The notes under the pieces: generated by a model
Database searches by the model: none
Told to the model about the DNA's origin: nothing
Seen by the model: the letters and a program-made list of their open reading frames with translations, nothing else
Shown: piece by piece, positions 23,958-30,899 of the stretch
Position numbering within the stretch: position 1 is the stretch's first letter
Layout of the letters: each line of letters begins with the position of its first letter
Made by a program: the position numbers and the translations under genes
Source of the DNA: a virus
Virus record (IMG/VR): IMGVR_UViG_3300023301_000001
Span: 1 to 53,470 of that record
Direction: 5' to 3' (one strand)
Length of the DNA stretch: 53,470 nt

Positions 23958-24242
23958 ATGACTGAAATCCAGAAGGCGAATTTGATCAAGGCCGCTGTCA
24001 ACTTGAAGCCGGGCGATGTCGTGATGAGCGACCACGGCGGCGCGGATTCCATCGTGGAGTCGACCAAGGTCACCCTGAAGGGATCGATCACCATCCGATT
24101 CGTCGCCGAGATCGGCGCGCACCGGGTCACCCGGAAGGCCACCGAGCGCTTCATGGTCCGGACCGGCGTGAACCCGTGCCGTGGCCACGAGGCGTATGGC
24201 CGGACCACTACCTGCGGCGGTCAGTGCGAGGCTGGAGCGTAA
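23958..24242 (+). CDS. Hypothetical protein, 94 aa
   Basis: ATG 23958 chosen because it follows the GAGAGGAAATT ribosome site of the leader cassette; an upstream in-frame TTG at 23919 lies in the leader. Beta-rich and basic (LKPGDVVMSDHGGADSIVES... GSITIRFVAEIGAHRVTRKATERF), with a Cys-containing C-terminus (NPCRGHEAYGRTTTCGGQCEA) possibly binding a metal. No family recognised. Confidence 0.68.
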   Translation: MTEIQKANLIKAAVNLKPGDVVMSDHGGADSIVESTKVTLKGSITIRFVAEIGAHRVTRKATERFMVRTGVNPCRGHEAYGRTTTCGGQCEAGA

Positions 24243-24325
24243 GGGCTCGCCGGGGCTCGGGCCTAGCGCTCGGGCCTCGGCGCGACTCGCCGCCCGGAGA
24301 AGTCGACGGGAGCCGAGATGCACGC

Positions 24326-24360
24326 TAGAGTATTCACATAGGCCTGGACGGTCCGGGCGC
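24326..24360 (+). promoter_or_regulatory. Weak promoter box and leader before 24377
   Basis: TAGAGT at 24326-24331 fits TAnnnT but has no convincing -35. The leader AGGCCTGGACGGTCCGGGC holds a CCTGGACGGTCCGGG-type hairpin related to the other leaders, and GGGAGAGGACC follows as ribosome site, as at 10343. The 134 bases between 24242 and 24377 are otherwise very GC-rich with several CTCGG/CCGAG repeats and no gene. Confidence 0.35.
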
Positions 24361-24376
24361 GATGGGAGAGGACCCC

Positions 24377-24625
24377 ATGATGAAAGACACGAGCACTGCC
24401 GACTTGAACTGGATCGGCGACGCTGTTGAAGCGCTCCGCGAGTTGTACACGTTAGGCGACGTCATCACCCTGGAGGACGGCTTGCCCGTCGCTCTCGGGA
24501 TCTCGCTTGGAACCCAGGAGGCCCGGCTGCGGAAGATGACCAACCTTGGCGTGCTCCGCATGGAGGCCGTCTGGATGGGCGGCGACTTCTCACACTATGC
24601 TTGGTCACTCCGGACATCGGCGTGA
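24377..24625 (+). CDS. Small winged-helix-like protein, 82 aa
   Basis: Start ATG 24377 (or 24380) after GGAGAGGACCCC. Residues about 15-65 (AVEALRELYTLGDVITLED... EARLRKMTNLGVLRMEAVW) have helix-turn-helix-wing spacing, as in small DNA-binding regulators. It could be a candidate ligand for one of the repeated control sites, but this is speculation. No family firmly recognised. Confidence 0.6.
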   Translation: MMKDTSTADLNWIGDAVEALRELYTLGDVITLEDGLPVALGISLGTQEARLRKMTNLGVLRMEAVWMGGDFSHYAWSLRTSA

Positions 24626-24637
24626 TCTACAAATCCG

Positions 24638-24676
24638 CCTCCCGGGCCTCTGGTAAAGGAGCCGGAGCCCGGGAGG
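24638..24676 (+). terminator. Perfect 10-bp GC hairpin
   Basis: CCTCCCGGGC (24638-24647) pairs with GCCCGGGAGG (24667-24676), with a 19-base loop. No T-run. It stands between two genes, just ahead of the GAAGGAG ribosome site of 24701, so it may end the upstream transcript or act as a leader hairpin. Confidence 0.45.
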
Positions 24677-24700
24677 TCCACCCAACAGAAGGAGAACAAA

Positions 24701-24985
24701 ATGCCGACCGTCGCTGATGTCATCGTATCGCTCCAGCAGTACCCGCTCGGGGCTGACATGGTTGTCGCAATCCCGGACGTGGAGGATGGCGGGCTCCTCG
24801 GGATGAACTTTGAGCCGGTCCGGGGCTTTGTCCAGACCACCGTCAACGCCATCAACGAGGAGGGCGCGGTGGTCCGCGAGGCCGTCGTGATCATCTTTGA
24901 TCCTCGGATGAGCGAGGCCCTGACCAACTCCGATGAGGTCCAGAGCGAGCGAGCGCCGAGCGCGGAGCCGGAGGACTTCTCATGA
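24701..24985 (+). CDS. Hypothetical protein, 94 aa
   Basis: Good ribosome site (GAAGGAGAACAAA). N-terminal VADVIVSLQQYPLGADMVVAIPD and a strand-rich middle; this resembles small phage proteins of the DUF6225 type, which I recall only loosely. The C-terminus is acidic. It heads a long chain of ATGA-overlapping genes that runs to 29301. Confidence 0.65.
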   Translation: MPTVADVIVSLQQYPLGADMVVAIPDVEDGGLLGMNFEPVRGFVQTTVNAINEEGAVVREAVVIIFDPRMSEALTNSDEVQSERAPSAEPEDFS

Positions 24986-25389
24986 CCGATGCCGAGCCGC
25001 TCGCGGTCGCAGACCTGTTCAGGATCTCCGACTGGTTTGATGGCGACACGCATTTCATTGAGGGGCTCATCTCACCGCGCGAACTCGGCGCGACTGTCGG
25101 CGCTCTCTCGGAGATGGACGGCGAGGACCTGGACCCATATGAGACGCCGACCACGCAGGTGGAGTACATCTCTGCGGCAGGCGCGACGTTGAAGCGGAAG
25201 ATGACGCACGCGCTGGAGGAGTTGGCATGGTCCAGATTCGTCATCCCGCTCGGCTACCTCTCCAAGGTTGTCGGCGGCTCCTTCAAAGGCTATCAACGCG
25301 GCTTCTCAGACATGGCCGCTCACCCGGCATCATTCCAGTGGCAGTACCTTCCCGGAGACTCCGGGATGAAGGCAGGAGACCGACTATGA
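24982..25389 (+). CDS. Hypothetical protein, 135 aa
   Basis: ATGA overlap at both ends. Begins MTDAEPLAVADLFRISDWFDGDTHF. The middle is acidic and the last third aromatic and basic (SKVVGGSFKGYQRGFSDMAAHPASFQW). No family recognised. Confidence 0.65.
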   Translation: MTDAEPLAVADLFRISDWFDGDTHFIEGLISPRELGATVGALSEMDGEDLDPYETPTTQVEYISAAGATLKRKMTHALEELAWSRFVIPLGYLSKVVGGSFKGYQRGFSDMAAHPASFQWQYLPGDSGMKAGDRL

Positions 25390-25733
25390 CAGACCCAATC
25401 GACCTCAAGAAGGTCCGGGCGCCGGAGGCGCTCGCGATTGCCAAGCGAGCGAACACCGCCATCGACGCGCTCCAGGCGAGGAACGACAAGCAGAAGGAGG
25501 CCGTTGACCGGCTCTCGGGCCGGAACACGCGAGCGCTGGAGATCCTCACGACGGCTCGGCGCTCGGGAAGTGGCGAGCGGGATCTCCGCGACGCCGTGGT
25601 CAAGGCGTTGGATGAGTTGGACCCGCTATCCCTCGTGACGCGAGACTCCGCGTGGGCCAAACCTGTTGCGGAGCGTGGGGACGTTGGCGCCTCCCCACCC
25701 GAGCCTTCAACCCGGGCTAGGGAGGAGGGCTGA
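25386..25733 (+). CDS. Helical hypothetical protein, 115 aa
   Basis: ATGA overlap with the preceding gene. Residues 10-75 are a long charged helix (APEALAIAKRANTAIDALQARNDKQK...) likely to be coiled coil, with Arg-rich turns (RRSGSGERDLRD). The C-terminus is Pro/Glu-rich. No family recognised. Confidence 0.65.
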   Translation: MTDPIDLKKVRAPEALAIAKRANTAIDALQARNDKQKEAVDRLSGRNTRALEILTTARRSGSGERDLRDAVVKALDELDPLSLVTRDSAWAKPVAERGDVGASPPEPSTRAREEG

Positions 25734-25805
25734 ATGGCTCTCAACACAGGAGGCGGGCTCCTACGGGCTCCGGGTGGGAGAGCGGGGCGACATGTCGGAA
25801 CTTGA
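25734..25805 (+). CDS. Possible 23-aa leader or microprotein
   Basis: The ATG follows the preceding TGA directly and has a strong ribosome site (GGGAGGAGGGCTGA). The product begins MALNTGGGLLRAPGG and ends RAGRHVGT; it is basic and glycine-rich. Its stop lies 11 bases inside the start of the resolvase-like gene (25792), so it could couple translation to that gene. It may be a leader peptide rather than a functional protein. Confidence 0.4.
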   Translation: MALNTGGGLLRAPGGRAGRHVGT

Positions 25806-26430
25806 TATGGGCGACCTGGTCATCCCGGTCAAGGTCCTGGACACGGGCGACCGCTGGAGCGAGGCGAATGCTGATGAGATCCTTTGGTGGCCTCGCATTC
25901 TGTGGATCGACCCGGGCACGGTCTCGGGCGTAGCGGTGGTTTGGTTTGATCCTCGGGCCGTACTCGGAGAGCAGAGGCTGGCCAAGCAGATACTCGCCTA
26001 CAGCGAGATCATGCTGACCGGCCCGGAGATCGGGCCAAGTGGAGTCGCGGAACGCTTCATGCTACTCGCTCGGCTCCTCAGCGCAGAGGGCTCTCCGGGG
26101 CTCGCGGTCGGATCTGAGTCATTCATCCCGAGGCAGATGAACATGTCCAGTGAGTTCCTCTCGCCGGTCCGGATCACGGCCATGATTTCATACGGCTTGT
26201 CGATGGAGCCGGAGCCCTTCCGCAAGCCGCTGTACAAGCAGAGCCCTTCTGACGCTCTGGGTTCATTCGGCAATGATAGGCTCCGGCCTCTGCGGATGTA
26301 CACCCCGGGACCGGACCACATGAATGACGCCAAGCGGCACTGCCTCCTCTGGGTCCGGAAACTCAGCGGTCTCACACAAGAAGAATTGGAACAGCGCCAT
26401 GGCGCGGAATCAGGATGGTGGGAAGAATGA
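25792..26430 (+). CDS. RuvC-like Holliday junction resolvase / RNase H-fold nuclease
   Basis: 212 residues from ATG 25792. RNase H-fold acidic residues appear in RuvC order: LWIDPGTVSGVAVVW (first Asp, strand 1) near residue 36, LAVGSESFI (Glu, strand 4) near 105, and the C-terminal HMNDAKRHCLLW (His/Asp) near 186. Inferred role: resolving recombination intermediates or branched DNA before packaging. The assignment is by motif spacing. An upstream ATG in this frame is absent; longer versions start at non-ATG codons inside the previous gene. Confidence 0.72.
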   Translation: MSELDMGDLVIPVKVLDTGDRWSEANADEILWWPRILWIDPGTVSGVAVVWFDPRAVLGEQRLAKQILAYSEIMLTGPEIGPSGVAERFMLLARLLSAEGSPGLAVGSESFIPRQMNMSSEFLSPVRITAMISYGLSMEPEPFRKPLYKQSPSDALGSFGNDRLRPLRMYTPGPDHMNDAKRHCLLWVRKLSGLTQEELEQRHGAESGWWEE

Positions 26431-26585
26431 GCAAGCAGTTTGAGGTCACGTTTGCCCTCCAAGCCGAGGATGGGCTATCGGCAAAGTCCATCGGGAGCGC
26501 TCTCAGTCTGCTGGTGAATCCGCCGACGCTCCCGCCCGGGCTCGCCATCATTTCGCAAGTCACCAAGGAGATCTCTGATGAGTAA
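26427..26585 (+). CDS. Hypothetical protein, 52 aa
   Basis: ATGA overlap with the resolvase-like gene and an 8-base overlap with the next gene. MSKQFEVTFALQAEDGLSAK... LLVNPPTLPPGLAI: small alpha/beta protein. No family recognised; accepted on overlap geometry and codon use. Confidence 0.55.
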   Translation: MSKQFEVTFALQAEDGLSAKSIGSALSLLVNPPTLPPGLAIISQVTKEISDE

Positions 26586-26796
26586 GCGCAAGCGGGTACC
26601 GGGCGAATTTGACACCCCGATTTGGTGGCACGATATCCCGACCGGCTTGATGGTCAGAGAGCGCGTGAAGCACTACATCATCAGCGACGGGCTCGGCGTA
26701 TTCGTGTTTGCCCGGAAGGACAACGAGGAGACTATGCGAGCCTACGCGGAGACCGTCAGCCGCTACAAGGAGTTCCAAGCAGGTTCAAGCGCATGA
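26578..26796 (+). CDS. Hypothetical protein, 72 aa
   Basis: ATG preceded by AAGGAGATCTCTG. Basic N-terminus (SKRKRVPGEF) then WWHDIPTGLMVRERVKHYI and YAETVSRYKEF. No family recognised. ATGA overlap with the next gene. Confidence 0.62.
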   Translation: MSKRKRVPGEFDTPIWWHDIPTGLMVRERVKHYIISDGLGVFVFARKDNEETMRAYAETVSRYKEFQAGSSA

Positions 26797-27035
26797 GCCT
26801 AAGCATCGGAGCCGGCATCGGGGTCTTGCTCACCGTGCTCGGGCTCATCGCCGGGAACTTCAGCGATGCGTATGAGTTCCCGCGACCGGGCAAGCACTTC
26901 AGCGAGAGCGCAAGAACCAAGTTTGACCAAATGTCGGCGTTTTGGGCCGTGGCTTCATTCATCCTGATCTCTGTAGGGCTGTTGGCTCTCCTGGGGTCGG
27001 GAATCAACTACATCATAAAGGAGATAGCATCATGA
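26793..27035 (+). CDS. Two-segment membrane protein, 80 aa
   Basis: Two transmembrane segments, LSIGAGIGVLLTVLGLIAG and AFWAVASFILISVGLLALL, flank a 35-residue polar loop (NFSDAYEFPRPGKHF...). The size fits a holin, but it is far from the endolysin (51236), so another membrane role is as likely. ATGA overlaps on both sides. Confidence 0.65.
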   Translation: MSLSIGAGIGVLLTVLGLIAGNFSDAYEFPRPGKHFSESARTKFDQMSAFWAVASFILISVGLLALLGSGINYIIKEIAS

Positions 27036-28096
27036 CAGATCAGAAGTGCGGAGCGGTCTCACCCGGAGTTAGCGATGAGACCTGCGAGTTCAAAGAAGGT
27101 CACCAAGGCCCGCATGTCGGGAACTCGGGCAACCACTGGATGGAATCCGGGCACGCTGCTCCTGCTAAGGCCCCGCCGACGCGCGGCGACCTTGCCAAGC
27201 AGTTCACCGAGTGGAAGCGCCTCGGCGTGACTTCTCAGTCTATCCGCTACGCGCTCGCACAGGCGTTTCACGAGGGCTCCACCTCGCTCCCGAAGATCCA
27301 GCAGGCCGTTCAAGAAGGTCTCGGAGCCGCGAGCGTTTGTTGGGATGCGGATGGCGTGTTCATGTCCGAGCGAGCGCTGGAGATCTCCGACAAGATCATG
27401 GGAGTGATCCTCCCGGCGCTCCGGGAAGGAGTCATCGCTGACAAGGCCCGGAATGATGGCAAGTGGGGTGAGGAGTCGATGGCCCGGTTCATCCTCCCGC
27501 ATGGGTTCGTGGTCACCGCCGACGGCTGGACCGCGCAGAGGTTCGGACCTGACTTGCGCTTCCGCCAGGAGGATGCCGAGACCTCATACATGCTCCAGGA
27601 GGAGAAGGGCGTGACAGACGCTTCCATCGCAGGGAACTACCTCAAAGGGCTCCTTGGCGAGACCGAGCGCCGGTACAGCATCCGACGCCGGCAAATGCGG
27701 CTCCAGATCGGCTGGGTCAAGGACATCGCCGAGGTCATCGACTCCCGAGTTGGCGAGGTTGTCGCGGTATGGGAGCGCCAGCGCCAAGCGACCGACTTGC
27801 CAGAGTCCATCGTGTGGCCTGCTCGCGTGTCTGGCGGGCTCGCTGGCGGCTCTGAATTCCGGTGGGCTTGGAGGGTGATTCAGTTTGACACGCTTCTCCC
27901 TCACCTCGCAGAGGGCCGAGCCCGCGAACTTCAAGCCGAGCAGATTGTCGGTCAGTCTGCGCTCAACGCCGCGCTCGGCGAGGTGGCCAGCAACGGCGAC
28001 AGCGGCCAGTACCGGGGTCAAGCGGCGCTTGACGCGGTGGACGGTCCGCCGGTCAAGGTCGACTCCGACCGGATGGACCGGGGCGACCTCTCATGA
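27032..28096 (+). CDS. Hypothetical protein, 354 aa
   Basis: N-terminal Cys/His-containing segment (CGAVSPGVSDETCEFKEGHQGPH) resembles the short zinc-like modules of small phage proteins. It is followed by a helical region with WKRLGVTSQSIRYALAQAF and a large mixed domain. No family recognised. It is the largest unknown of the 24701-29301 operon. Start ATG 27032 overlaps the preceding stop. Confidence 0.7.
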   Translation: MTDQKCGAVSPGVSDETCEFKEGHQGPHVGNSGNHWMESGHAAPAKAPPTRGDLAKQFTEWKRLGVTSQSIRYALAQAFHEGSTSLPKIQQAVQEGLGAASVCWDADGVFMSERALEISDKIMGVILPALREGVIADKARNDGKWGEESMARFILPHGFVVTADGWTAQRFGPDLRFRQEDAETSYMLQEEKGVTDASIAGNYLKGLLGETERRYSIRRRQMRLQIGWVKDIAEVIDSRVGEVVAVWERQRQATDLPESIVWPARVSGGLAGGSEFRWAWRVIQFDTLLPHLAEGRARELQAEQIVGQSALNAALGEVASNGDSGQYRGQAALDAVDGPPVKVDSDRMDRGDLS

Positions 28097-28284
28097 GCGA
28101 TGACAAGATCTTGATCATCAAGAAGGTGATCAGAGACCACCGTGCCAGAGGATCTCGCGGGATGGTTGCTGTGTGCGACTGCGGCTGGCGCGGTGATACC
28201 TTTGACAGACGAGGCGACCACGAGCGCCACGTTGCCTTTGAGGTTGAGAAGGCGCTAGAGACACTGAGCGAGGCCGGACGATGA
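28093..28284 (+). CDS. Small zinc-finger-like protein, 63 aa
   Basis: ATGA overlaps on both sides. VAVCDCGWRGDTFDRRGDHERHVAFEV gives CxC...H...H, suited to zinc binding. A comparable CSCGWE segment occurs in the protein at 31879. No family recognised. Confidence 0.62.
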   Translation: MSDDKILIIKKVIRDHRARGSRGMVAVCDCGWRGDTFDRRGDHERHVAFEVEKALETLSEAGR

Positions 28285-28469
28285 GCGCCCGTGAGAATGC
28301 GGGCGCACCACTACCGCGCCTAGACGCCGACGTACTCGCTGAGGTGAGGGCGCTACGGGCATTCGCGGAGGCGGTGCGCTTGGCCAGTCTTGACCCGCTC
28401 AACTGGGTGGAGTTCGGTGCACGAGTGGAAAAGGCGCTCGCCATCCTCGACGAGGAGGCCAGACGATGA
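28281..28469 (+). CDS. Hypothetical protein, 62 aa
   Basis: ATGA overlaps on both sides. Helical, LDADVLAEVRALRAFAEAVRLAS and ARVEKALAILDEEARR. No family recognised. Confidence 0.58.
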   Translation: MSARENAGAPLPRLDADVLAEVRALRAFAEAVRLASLDPLNWVEFGARVEKALAILDEEARR

Positions 28470-28831
28470 AGCGCACAGACGAGATGCAGGGTCGGAGATT
28501 GCCTGACGTTGATGCCCGCGAAGGCGCAACCAACATCATCCCCCGCATGAGCCCTGGCGACTACGTGAAGGTGCTGAACTTCCCAGGTGTTCCACCCGCG
28601 TCGAACCTGACCGGAGGCACGTGGTACGTCAAGACACCGAATGGACTGTCCGGGAATCTTCACGCACACACCGTCCGTGAGGAGGTTGACGGGTCGATCA
28701 CCGTAAAGCCCGGCGACGGGTCGAGTAACTCTATCCTCGTCAACGGTGGCGACCGGGGCTCCTGGCACGGGTATATCACTCGTGGCCTTTGGTGGAGTCT
28801 CACGTCCCTCGACCCCGAGGCCGGACGATGA
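28466..28831 (+). CDS. Hypothetical beta-rich protein, 121 aa
   Basis: ATGA overlaps on both sides. The C-terminal half (TWYVKTPNGLSGNLHAHTV, VDGSITVKPGDGSSNSIL, SWHGYITRGLWW) resembles phage/prophage proteins ending SILV...WHGYLxxGxW, a family of unknown function that I recall as DUF6527-like. That name is uncertain. Confidence 0.62.
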   Translation: MKRTDEMQGRRLPDVDAREGATNIIPRMSPGDYVKVLNFPGVPPASNLTGGTWYVKTPNGLSGNLHAHTVREEVDGSITVKPGDGSSNSILVNGGDRGSWHGYITRGLWWSLTSLDPEAGR

Positions 28832-29301
28832 GCGGCGGGCGATGCCCGGAATGCCGAGCCGGGAAGCACGGAAACTGCACCGGCTGGGCGCTCGGTCCGG
28901 ATGACGAGATGGTGGCGTGCCCGTGTGAATGCCAAGACGGTCTCGGCGAGATCCGGGACTTTGGGCAGATCGCGACCAAGGCCGCAGAGAACATGCGCCA
29001 GAGCATGGAGCGCTTTAACCGGGAGCGGAGCAAGAAGGTCCGCCCGGGCTCGCTCCTCGGGCACCTTGATGACGGTCTGAATGCTGGCTTCCCGGCTGGT
29101 GTTATCTCGGCGCTACCTCTCGGAGATCTCCCGAGCGCTCCCGAGATCCCGCGCTGGGATTCGCCCGAGGGCCTGCGGAAAGCGGCTGAGGGATGGCCGC
29201 GCCTGCTCCGCGCTATGGATGCCAAGCCGATGTCTCCGGAGGCTTGGGCGGCCATGCTCGGGACACCTCCCGATGCCGAGCCTCCGCCAGACGGGCCATA
29301 A
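28828..29301 (+). CDS. Zinc-ribbon-like hypothetical protein, 157 aa
   Basis: ATG 28828 overlaps the previous stop (ATGA). N-terminal CPECRAGKHGNCTGWALG and MVACPCECQDG supply six cysteines and a His, enough for two zinc sites. The rest is helical and proline-rich. No family recognised. Last gene before the second control region. Confidence 0.65.
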   Translation: MSGGRCPECRAGKHGNCTGWALGPDDEMVACPCECQDGLGEIRDFGQIATKAAENMRQSMERFNRERSKKVRPGSLLGHLDDGLNAGFPAGVISALPLGDLPSAPEIPRWDSPEGLRKAAEGWPRLLRAMDAKPMSPEAWAAMLGTPPDAEPPPDGP

Positions 29302-29410
29302 ATCCATTTTGTTTCGGCGGAATGGGTTCACACTAATTCACCAGAAATCCTGTGCATTTCCCCATAGCGCTGCAATAAAAGCAGCCCGCGCCGGAGCCGG
29401 GCAAGGGTCT

Positions 29411-29565
29411 AGGGGTCAACACACATCCACACATTCCACACATTTTCACACAATCGTTCCTCAGATCTCACACAATATTGTGGGGGAACTCACACAATAA
29501 TGGAAAAGGCCCTCAGGAAACTCACACATTTATTGTGTGAAGATTGTGTGGAATGTGTGGCCGTG
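29411..29565. repeat. Phased ACACAAT repeat array, copy 2
   Basis: ACACA(A/T)T-type copies start at about 29421 (variant), 29429, 29438, 29448, 29470, 29492 and 29524. Inverted copies start at 29532, 29543 and 29552. Spacings of 8, 9, 10, 22, 22 and 32, then 11 and 9, again follow the helical turn. CACAATATTGTG at 29471-29482 is a perfect palindrome made of two copies. The array is preceded by TAGGGGTCA, as in copy 1, and 29533-29559 is identical to 7215-7241. Bases 29302-29410 hold no gene; a short GCTGC/GCAGC hairpin lies near 29370-29390. Confidence 0.8.
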
Positions 29566-29660
29566 AAAGTTCGGGAGGATCTCGGGGAGCCGGCAGGCGG
29601 GCGTATCGGAAACAACCCGGGAAATTGTAAGGTAAAAGGTATATAAGCAGTTTGTATAGT

Positions 29661-29692
29661 CTTCTTCTTCTTCTTCTGTATATAGGTGTTTT
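29661..29692 (+). promoter_or_regulatory. TTC-triplet tract and TATATA promoter candidate, copy 2
   Basis: CTTCTTCTTCTTCTTCTG at 29661-29678 runs straight into TATATAGGTGTTTT at 29679-29692, the same two elements as at 7333-7374. Other -10-like words (TATATAAG at 29640, TATAGT at 29655) lie upstream. A strong GAGGAGGGGG ribosome site follows at 29696-29705. Confidence 0.5.
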
Positions 29693-29710
29693 GTTGAGGA
29701 GGGGGTCAAT

Positions 29711-29734
29711 GTGAATTCTCCGGTAGACTCGTGA
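29711..29734 (+). CDS. Possible 7-codon leader peptide coupled to 29731
   Basis: GTG 29711 lies 5 bases after GAGGAGGGGG and encodes MNSPVDS; its TGA (29732-29734) overlaps the GTG start of the next gene as GTGA. The real ribosome site is thus placed for the leader, while 29731 has none of its own. This makes coupled translation, or attenuation, plausible. Confidence 0.4.
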   Translation: MNSPVDS

Positions 29735-30042
29735 ATATGAAAAGCATCTATGAGGATCTGTTCGGGGTCCGGCATCGCGGTCCGGGTCGACCGGGAACTG
29801 AGACCATGTTCCCGGGTGCTGGGGTATCTCGGCTGATTGCGGATGTCGCTCGGCGACGCGCGTATGCCGTGGTCCATGAGGAGGAGAAGGAGCGTCTGAT
29901 GGAGGTGTTCGCCGTGGAGCGCGAAGTGCTCAAGGCTCGCGGCGTTGAAAGGGTAATGAAGGACATCGGCAAAGGCGCGGAAGTGCCCTTGCCTGGCGAA
30001 GGCAAAGGCGCGGAAGCGTCTGGGCCTGAGAAGGGAGCCTGA
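29731..30042 (+). CDS. Hypothetical protein, 103 aa, first gene of the virion operon
   Basis: GTG 29731 or ATG 29737. N-terminus MNMKSIYEDLFGVRHRGPGRPG, then a helix with VARRRAYAVVHEEEKERL and a C-terminal repeat of GKGAE units. No family recognised. Its place directly before the JAMM-like and terminase genes suggests a role in packaging or early virion assembly, but nothing in the sequence proves this. Confidence 0.65.
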   Translation: MNMKSIYEDLFGVRHRGPGRPGTETMFPGAGVSRLIADVARRRAYAVVHEEEKERLMEVFAVEREVLKARGVERVMKDIGKGAEVPLPGEGKGAEASGPEKGA

Positions 30043-30043
30043 C

Positions 30044-30259
30044 ATGGCAACAGGACGGTATGAGACTGAGTACGGTGGCGGGCCGGGAATCCATGAGTCA
30101 GATCCGGACGGCAACCCGCGCAAACTCTCGGTCGGTGAGGAGGCCCTCAAGATCCGCATGGCCGGTATCCGTGACCACGGCATTCTGGAGGCTCCGAGCG
30201 TTGTCCATGAGTTGGGCTCGCCGGGCGGACCGTTTGGAGAGGTTATTGATGATGCGTGA
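30044..30259 (+). CDS. Hypothetical protein, 71 aa
   Basis: ATG has AAGGGAGCCTGAC upstream. MATGRYETEYGGGPGIHES is glycine-rich, followed by a helix (SVGEEALKIRMAGIRDHGIL). No family recognised. It overlaps the next gene by 11 bases. Confidence 0.62.
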   Translation: MATGRYETEYGGGPGIHESDPDGNPRKLSVGEEALKIRMAGIRDHGILEAPSVVHELGSPGGPFGEVIDDA

Positions 30260-30899
30260 TTTCCTGAGGAATGGCGGCGTGGTGCGGTATCGGCGAGGCG
30301 AGCGGCGAGCGAACGCTCTGGTGATGGACATGCTTCTGGGCGATGGAGGCGAGGATGGCGGCGAGGAGACCGATGTCCAATTCTATGAGATGGTTGCGCT
30401 CGGCTTTGACCTTGATACGGTCGCGAACGCCGACACGCGGATTGCGGACTTGCTGCAGTCGACTGTTCGCGACACCGTAGGCCAGGGCTTGGGTGTTGAG
30501 CCGGTTGTGGTTGATGATGAGACGCTCTCGGCGCGTATCGGAATGACCGTTGAGAGAAGTGCTGGCGCTGCTGGCTTGGTTCCTGGTTTGGTTTCTGGTG
30601 CTGGTTTGATCTGGGCTGATATGCGGAACTCGGCTGCTGATCCTCGGCGAGACTTTACGGTCTCGGGCGCAGTGGTCCGGGCTGCTATTGTCGATCTCGG
30701 ATGTAAGCCGGTGGTGGTTTGGCACTCGCATTTGCAGAAGGTCGGGCCGAGCGATGAGGATGTGATGAATTTCCCGGGCTGGCTCGCCGAGCGGGGCTCC
30801 ATCTATACGGTCCGAAGCAACGTCACAACCATGTACGGCAATTCTGTCGCCAAATCCTCCGCTAGTCCAGAGCAAGCAGAAGGCTCGCGACATGGGTAG
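30249..30899 (+). CDS. JAB/MPN (JAMM)-like protein, putative metallopeptidase
   Basis: 216 residues. Near the C-terminus CKPVVVWHSHLQKVGPSDED gives HxH-x6-SxxD, close to the JAMM zinc motif (HxH-x7-SxxD) of RadC/JAB proteins, but one residue shorter. An upstream VERSAG, with Glu before a glycine-containing strand, could be the catalytic Glu. JAB proteins are known in phage virion regions, where they may process structural proteins. The N-terminal 90 residues are unassigned. T-ended codons (GCT, GGT, CTG/TTG) around 30540-30650 differ from the neighbours. Start ATG 30249 with GGAGAGG. Confidence 0.58.
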   Translation: MMRDFLRNGGVVRYRRGERRANALVMDMLLGDGGEDGGEETDVQFYEMVALGFDLDTVANADTRIADLLQSTVRDTVGQGLGVEPVVVDDETLSARIGMTVERSAGAAGLVPGLVSGAGLIWADMRNSAADPRRDFTVSGAVVRAAIVDLGCKPVVVWHSHLQKVGPSDEDVMNFPGWLAERGSIYTVRSNVTTMYGNSVAKSSASPEQAEGSRHG

